Assembly: GCA_008828725.1 (NCBI GenBank)
Contig: MEHQ01000660.1
Coordinates: 195,429-259,428 of the forward strand
Length of the DNA: 64,000 nt
Reading direction: 5' to 3'
Source of the DNA: Saccharina japonica
Taxonomy: Eukaryota; Sar; Phaeophyceae; Laminariales; Laminariaceae
Below are positions 12,001-21,000 of the stretch, in pieces. The position numbers and the translations under genes are program-made. The stretch's first letter is position 1. Each line of letters starts with the position of its first letter. The notes beneath the pieces were generated by a model that was not told the origin of the DNA, made no database searches, and saw only the letters and a program-made list of their open reading frames with translations.

Positions 12001-15000
12001 GGCAGTGCAAAGTTATTTTAGGCTTTAATGTTGTGTTCGCGATACGCACCGACAGGGAATTGTTCGTTACTGTTCGACAGTACCTTTTTCGTTTTCGTTT
12101 TTGTTTTTTACATTTTCAATTTCGAGTGAGGTACGCAGAGCCACTCGCCCGAGTTGCGTAAACGCGATGGTGAAAATGGGGGTGTATAATGCATACCCCG
12201 CCCTATTATATGGCAGGGTTAGCACATTACTCGAAGAGCTCTACAGGTACTGCTGGAGGAGTGTAGATACCCACCGCAAACGAACATTCAGAAGCAATGC
12301 ACGGCCTACACCTCGGCCTATTATAAGCATTGTCGGAGAGTTTGTGTTGTAAAACGATACATCACCTCCCGCGAGGAATTTCGGCAGTCAGCCTTCAACT
12401 TGTTCAAATAAAATATACCCCCCCCTATGACAGAACGCCTCTGCGTGCTTACGGGGAGGGCAATGGCGAACTTGTCTTTTGGAGCCCACGGGCAGGCGCA
12501 CTTGCCTTTGGCGGCATCTCAGTGAAGCGAATCGGTTCATAGGTCCACGCCTATCTAGGGGCCATGAATAAAATATTTGATCTCTCATCCGATTTGGCGG
12601 GGCTTTCACTGTCCATCCCACGCAGACAGGACGCACTTGGGATACAGTGTGGCGGATCCTATATGCTTCAAGCCAGTCCACCATAAGTGAGGTTGGTCCC
12701 CTAGCTTGACGTGTGTAACGCAGCGATCCCCTAGCCAAATCCCCCCCGACCGGCTCCCTACCGCACCGATCCCCGAATGCACATTATACCCACCAATAAA
12801 CGCATTCCAGGATATTCATAATAGGGCAATAACCAAAAACGGATATACCCGATCGGTTTTCACTCAAAAACGGGTACATGCTGGAATCAAGCGAAAAACA
12901 CGCCCAGCGAGCCACGCGATTGGCCAAAAACAAATTGTACCCATTTTTGAGAGAAAATGTGCCGGGTACAACTGTAAATGTCTATTATGCTTGGCTTTCA
13001 ACCGTTTTTGTTTATTTATTTTGGTTAACCGCTTGCCTACAGTGTGCCTCGCTCTCCACTGCGTCTGCGGCCGCTCTTTCGTTGTTTCATTTTCTTTCAA
13101 GCTTGTTCATTTTTCACAATCCACTTAGACTCTATTCAACCATTTTACGCACCTGGGTACGTAGTACGTACGTCTTCAGAGTCATATAAACGACCATTCA
13201 CCTAATATCATGTTGTATGTTTGCACAGCAGTATCAACATACGTATGATATATACGACTGATGTATTTGTACTGTAATAACGATTGCTGCTGTACGTATG
13301 ATATGTGGTGTATTTCAGGTACACCCTGAGACCAAGTAAAACACACATGCTTGCCGCCAGAACCCTCTGCGTCTAAACACCCCTGATCCCACCCGGGCCT
13401 GAACCCTCCAAACATCATCCGGACACGTCTAAGTGTATAGTTAGGCGCCGACAAGTGTGCATGGTTATCCCTACCCCTCAGAAACGGGCAAGATGTGATT
13501 TTGGCGTGGGATGTGGTGTTTTGACTCGATTCCATGCTGTACCCGTTTTTTACTCAAACCGGCGCGGGTGTACCCGTTTTTTGGTTATTGCCCTTTGCAA
13601 TATCCCCAGTCAGTGTGTGGGAAAGAGGGGATATTGCTTGCAACCAGCTGGCGACACCAATGCCGTATACGTATGATGCACTCACAGCTCTCCGCTTCCG
13701 TAGTTTCTGGCGTAATACGTCAAGCTCCCCTCCAATTGGCTGAGTGCGAACAGTTGCTGGCAAATGAAAACGACCAAACGTTGGACGGAAACAATGACCC
13801 CAGGAGGGCCAAGGAACAGAGAGAAAGAAATCGTCGCACGAAAAACAAAGAGCAGAACCGAGGGGTGTCGAATGCCCGGGAGCTACGCTACTACTACTAC
13901 TACTACAGTAGTAACCATCTGAGAACGGTACTTTTTTTTTTTGTGGGTTCTGCCGATGGCTGTACTGAAAGAACCAAGGCGACAATTCACACGCCGGTTG
14001 TGTCCGACAATGCCCTGAGTGAAAATGAAAATTCGCGTTCGCGTCGATTTTTTTATTTTTCAGTTTTGCTTTAGTTATAGCCTTGAAATGCTATTTTTGG
14101 TAAGGATTTCAAATGGTCAATTTGAAATATATTTATTTTCGGCTGGCTCAGGAAACCACATTCTAGACCCGATATTGAAAATGTGTTCCCGGAGGATTGT
14201 GGTGACAAGCTATACGATCATCATACAAGTTGTATTGTAGTAAAATATCCATTTTTGATGGCGCTGAAAAATTTTCCGTTTTCGTTTTTTTTCCTTACTG
14301 ATACTATCCATTTTTGATGGCGCTGAAAAATTTTCCGTTTTCGTTTTTTTTCCTTACTGACAGTACTATCCATTTTTGATGGCGCTGAAAATGGATATTT
14401 TACTACAATACAACTTGTATGATAATCGTATAGCTAATCACCACAATCCTCCGGGAACACATTTTCAATATCGGGTCTATAATATGGTTTCCTGAGACAG
14501 TAAGGAAAAAAAACGAAAACGGAAAAATTTTCAGCGCCATCAAAAATGGATATTTTACTACAATACAACTTGTATGATAATCGTATAGCTAATCACCACA
14601 ATCCTCCGGGAACACATTTTCAATATCGGGTCTATAATATGGTTTCCTGAGCCAGCCGAAATTAAATATATTGAAAATTAGCCATTTGCAATCCTTACCA
14701 AAAATAGCCTTTCAAGGCTATAACTAAAGCAAAACTGAAAAATATAAAAATCGACGCGAACGCGAATTTTCATTTTCACTCAGGGCATTGTTGGACACAA
14801 CCGGCGTGTGAATTGTCGCCTTGGTTCTTTCAGTACAGCCATCGGCAGAACCCACAAAAAAAAAGTACCGTTCTCAGATGGTTACTACTGTAGTAAATAG
14901 GACCTACTACTGTACGTTACACACAAAAAAACTACCAAGGTATATAAATATATGCATCTATTTTTACACGATTTGAGGTCGAGGGCTCTTCGCTGACAGG

Positions 15001-18000
15001 CCAACTGATATACAGCTATTTAACAACCGATAGACAGCTCTTCGCAAACAGCCCCCCGAAGCAGCCCAACTGACGTGTATCATAGCCCAACTGACAACTA
15101 CCCGCGCAGAGCACACGCCAGATAAGGCACACGCCACTTAGGACTTTCCATATTTGTTAATATTTACTATGGTTCCCCGAACTGCTTATATATATATGTA
15201 GGTTTAAGCGGTGCGCCATGTACCAACAATCAACCGCGATCGTTTCGCTGCGTACGGGTTCGACATACTGGCTGCCACCCGGCGTGAACTCGTGAGAATA
15301 TTGCTATGTATGGGAAAACCTTTTGAGGCGTTCCGGTTGTTGTACGCCTACCACCTCCGGTGCTTTTTACACGAAAAAATCGGTGACACTTGCCATTATT
15401 AAGGTTTCAAGGGACAATCCCCCAGAAATAAGGCTGTCTTCAGACAAAAAAAACACGTGTTAGTGTGGAGATCCGAGTCGAACGCGCAGAATGACACCAA
15501 TAATTGTTATCCAAGGCCAGTGATTGTCGGAGAGCTGTTATTTCCAGATTTTATGGATTTTCTCGATTATTTTGTGTGTTTTGTATCAAGATACGGAGGA
15601 GGCGTTCTGTCACAATTCGTGATGGTTAACAGAGGGGAAAATGTGAAAATGTCTGGAACGCTAAGCATTCACAATTCAGTATTTCGAAGAAAGAAATTAG
15701 AAAATGTCCAGGAAAATAAAACTAAAAATTCGCGAAAATTCAATCGGGAAAAATTGGAAATGTAGGACAAAGGCTGCTTCGAATACATGTCTCACCCGTC
15801 CATTCGGCGCAATAGCCATGTAGCTGACCGCACTCGATGCCAGCTGCGTAGGGGTGTTCAGCAGTGTCGGAACTCCGCTGACAACCGAGCAGGGGAACGA
15901 TACTATATTCCCCGTCCCACTGACCGCCAAGTAAAGCTTAACCAGGCGTAGTCACACGGAAGATTAAAGGCGTGGGTCTCGAGTGAGCAAGAGAAACAAG
16001 CAGCAGGCTCAGCGAAACATTGAAACGCATGTGTATCAACGTCCAGCAGGCTCTGGAATGTGTACTCGTAATGCACACAGAGACGCAGTGCACATATATC
16101 AGGAACACATCGGCGACGGAAATCACAGGCACTGGGGCCATTTGGATAACTGGACGCCCTACCCGTACACCGCGTGGGTGCACCCCGCCAACACTTAGCG
16201 TGATTTTGAACGGTGTACAGTAGTAAGAGTGATGAGAGTAATTAAGAGGGTTCTGCTGCAGTTTCAATGTTCATGCATTTCTTGAGGTACTGCTGCAGTT
16301 TGAATGTTAACGAATCTCCATCACCGAGCCACAACGATATCGCGAACTACGCTGAATATTCCTACAGATGAACGAGCTTAACAGTACAGTACCGTCAGGC
16401 GTTGATAGCGGCATCTGGCATGGTCAATGTGACAAGGGCCAAGTGAATGCGACAATTAGTTCAGCCGGACAGCATCCAACAAGCACACAGGGTGGCTTGA
16501 GGGTCTCTAGAGCTCGCTCTTTACCAGCTACCAGGTATAGTGTGCAACCATTATGCGCCCGTTTACAACGCCTACAGCTCACCGTCGAGTCATCGGGCGC
16601 CATCACGGCGTGGTCGGCGTCGGTGACGAGAGTGTCCCCGCTGGTCGGGATCTCCTGTTCTACGACCCAGCCGCTGGTCAAGGATACTCTTACCACTACT
16701 ACGATAGAGCCCGATGCCCCAATCTGCAGAGTGTGCGAGGATGGACGACTGTTAATGGCAACGAATGATTTGACTACAGTAGTAACATACACTCTATAAG
16801 GTAGTGTCCACGTGAAAATGGAGGAGAGGTCAGTCTCTGGTAGAGGTTTGACCACTGGCATACACAAAAGCCGGCCTTCACTCCACATATTCGGCTAACC
16901 AGGGGCACTCACTGTTGTTGTTGTTGACAAGCTGTTGGTACGTGCTAGGTCAGGAAGCAAGACTGCACAACGGAGAGCCAGTGAAAGGAGAGATACGTCG
17001 AGACTCTTGATCTTACCACCCAGTCGCCAGACGAGTCAGAAGTTGCTGCCGTGATGCCAGCAAAGGGACTGTCACCATCATCGCTGTCGTCTTTCTGAGA
17101 AAGCACCTCGAGCGCTCGGGTGTATCGCTCAATCTTGAGCATCGTCACCACAATCTGTGGTACGAACCAGAGGGGGGGCGGGTCATCCTGCTGCCACTAG
17201 GGAAATGTCTGCGGTTGCCTTCGTGCAGACGTTACTGTTGTTTTAACATAGTGCTGGTCAACAAAGTTAGATGACACGCTGGAATATTAAGCGAGCTTGT
17301 GCGTGAACTACCGGTACTTTCCATACGTGAGTCCAAAATAGATATTTGTCGCTTCAAGGCAATATTAGGCGGGGTATTAGGGGGGAGGGGGGGGGGGTGC
17401 ACTTCATTTTCATGCATGGCCGTGGTCGTATGACCATAGACTCTCGCATCCCTGCAATACCGGGACGGAGCATGTCGGGCTTTCACCGACCAGGCAGACA
17501 TTGCTAGCACCAAGCACGAAGCGCCGTGAGGTGTTGGGCGAGTTGCATGACGGGTGAGATGCATCTTATGGGGGCGGGGGGGAGTGGAATATTTCAACTA
17601 ATGTCTCCATACAAAGAACCAGTTTGAATTACATAAGTGTAAAATTAATCGGTTGATTAATTGTTTTTTAGACGATACACGTGCTTTCGACAATGTACAC
17701 CAACGCCATGCCACCGAAACAACAACGAACGGTCGTTCCCCCCTTTGCTTTGGGACGTCGAACCAACTCTGTCAAAAACCGATCAGCATGCGAAGCGACG
17801 AAACGTCGTGCAACGTCCATCCGCGACCAGGCTCACCAACAAATCGTCGGCGCTTGTCATTCCCACATACACCACCTCTGATGTGGTGGGTGCAGTGAAG
17901 CGGCTTACTGTGTTCAAGTCTCTGGAGTTCGGGACGACCGGGTATGGGGGTTCCGATAGAGCGTCGCGGAGGGCGGGCATGGATGTAGCAGGACGCGGGC

Positions 18001-21000
18001 GACAACGAGTAGGGCTGGGGTGATCGCTGTTAGTTTCCATGATTTTGGGACAACCGTTCGACCACTGTGTGATGCTCAAGACGTACGGTGTGGGTAAACG
18101 CGTCCCAGACACATGCTACGTATAGTAGAGTTAGCGACTTTTTTTTCTGTCACACCCCACACTGGAGCGTCTGTCTTAGTAATTATTTTGGAGAAAAACG
18201 TGTGCTCAGCCCCGTGGCCTGCTAATGTTTTGTTTTTGCAACAATAATGGTGGAAAGCAATAAGGCATGCCGGATTGGGAGGTAATTTCTAAGTTGAGGA
18301 ACCTCGGTAGACATAAATATTTGCTTCGGAAGAACTAAAAAACAACGCTACCGTCATAGGACGACGGGTCACCGGGCGTCTGGCATACACATTAAAATTA
18401 CCTGAGTGGGCACGACCTCCAGACGGCGGTAGTGCGGGATAATTAAACAGACGGAAACACTTCGGGTGGTATCAAAATGACTGGACCCAAAATATTTACT
18501 TCCCTGCTGCAAGAGGTAGATTTGTCGTATTAATATATACGCAGCGGCAAGCTTGGTCGCTTGAGTCACGCGAAGTCTATTCGACCGACGAACCGCAAAA
18601 TTACTCAGCATACTGTATGCTCCGCATTTGTTCTCAAACCACGGAGAAGATTTGTTCGATTTCTCGGCCGGCATTTCACTTTTGAGCAACGATGTCGCGT
18701 TTGCGGGTTAACGTTTTCCCACTGTGGGTCCTTCTCGGGTTTCTCACAAATCCTACTATTCTCCCATTCTCCTACGGGGTGAGTTTCAATGAACGACGGC
18801 AGTTGACGCCCCCCGAGCAAGTGCCAAAGAGAGTCGGGGCTGATTCCCGCGTGGAGCGAACACACGGTACTCCTACTGACGCGCAAACAACATGCGTGCT
18901 TAAACCTGTCTTGTACATCCAACTTGTGGTTGCGCGACGCGTACGCTGCTTCAATCACTAATATTTGCTCCTGAACAAGTTGTGTTGAGTCGCTGCCGCA
19001 TAACAAAGGCTGAGGGGTCACTTCCAATCAGAGTTGAGGCAATGACTCACACCCAATCGTCCGCCCCCAGGTCGTACGTCCTGATCTCCTGCACACACGA
19101 TCGTCCGTCCACGGGGATTGAGGTCAGCACGAAGTCAACAAATGGAAGACTAAAAAGCAACCAGTGGCACATATCCTAAAACAAAGACGTTCATCTACAG
19201 CAGCAGCAGTCGCGGCCGTCTAGCCTGCTAACTCGGTTTAGACATCAAGACCGAGTCCCACCGCCATATCGAACGAAGACACGAAAACCCACATTGTCAG
19301 CTGGGTAGACCACAAACACGTGGCTTTTATCCCGGCTTGTGCAAAGCGGCGCGGCGAAGGCGGTGCCAGAACTCTTTGCGTTTATGCCGGATGGAGATTG
19401 TTCTTGGTCGCTAGACGGGAGAGTTAAGGCTCCAGTGCTCGCGTCGATGGACAAGCTGTAGAGGCGAAGCTTATCTGACTCGTCCAGCGACGCCAACAAC
19501 ACCTGGTTATATGGCACGTGGCCGCCCTCATAGGCCGCACATGGGAAACTAGGTCGAAGGGTGGTCGTGCACTGGTTGGCAGCGAGGGACAAACACCAGA
19601 CCCCTCGCTTCATACAAGATGCATTGACATTTTCTCCCATAATCATTTGCGTACGTTTGAACCAACGACAAAGACCGTTTTTGCGCGTGACCTGCGGGCA
19701 CGTATGGTCGATGTAACAGGGGCTCTAATTAGCTAAGATTGGTCATTTATGTCGTAGGCGGACTCGTATTGCTCCTGGTCGATTTGAGGAACTTCAGCAT
19801 CGAAACCTTAAGATCACGTCCCCCCTTTGCTGGTTTCGATGTATGATAGACGTCTGTTGGTAAACCTCTCAGCAGCTACTGAGGACGACTTCGCGAGTTG
19901 ACATTTTGTTTTATCCGTTGAGACGCCCCATGCGACGTCGCATAGGTACTTTATGTTCCCATGGATCGTCCCATCGGGTATCTCAAGAGCTTCGTGAATC
20001 CTATGGGACGGCCCACATACCATGGGTTGTCTCATCGGTTTATGGGCGTCCCATGGCACTTGAACGTGGAAGTCCATTGGTCGTCCCATGGGCAATCATG
20101 ACAATCCTATGGTACATACCATGGGACCATCTCATAGGACATCCCATAGTTAACCCAATGGGCTGTCCCGTGATATCCCATACGGCCTATGGGATACCCC
20201 ATGGAGATACCACGGGAATTCCCGCGGGTTACCGAGGGGACATCATGGATCATTCCAATGGGATGGATAACGTGCTATGGGATGACCCATGATACGTTCC
20301 TTGGCATAACACGCTACCCTATGGAATGTCCCATCAGATGTCCCGTCGGATGACTTGCGTCCTATTGGGTGGCCAACGGGTCGTGCCATTGGACGGCCCA
20401 CAAGTGCAGCACGCTATTCCATGAGTCGTCCCCATGGGCCATGTCATACGCCGTTTAAGTCTCATGGGAAGTCCCATGAGATGGATTTCGTCCTGTGGGG
20501 TACCCCATCGGAATGTTACTGTATGGGATTTCCAGTACGCTTAGGATGTGCAGCTTTTTATCTTTGAGCTGACCAATGAGACGACCCGCGGGATGATGTG
20601 CTACCTGTGGATCATTCCATAGCACGTTTTCGTCCCACAGGTTTTCCTATAGGTCGTCTCATCGCAAGTCCCATGGGATGAGTTGCATGATATGGGATAA
20701 CCCATGGCACGTCCCATGAGATGACTCGTGTGACTGTATACTCATCGGATGATCCATGGGCCCACCAATGGGCTGACGTGCTACCGGTCGTCCCGCAGGC
20801 CGTCCCAAGGTACGTCCCATGGGAGGCAATTCATCCCATGGAAGTCTCATGAGGCCTTCCGTGGGCCATCTAGCATTCCTACAGTAGTGCTCCCCATAGA
20901 TCGTCCCATAGGTTATCCCATGCGATATCCTATGAGATGGGTTACATACTGCGGGAGAATCCATGGTACGTTTCTAGGGGCTGTATACTACCACTGGGAT

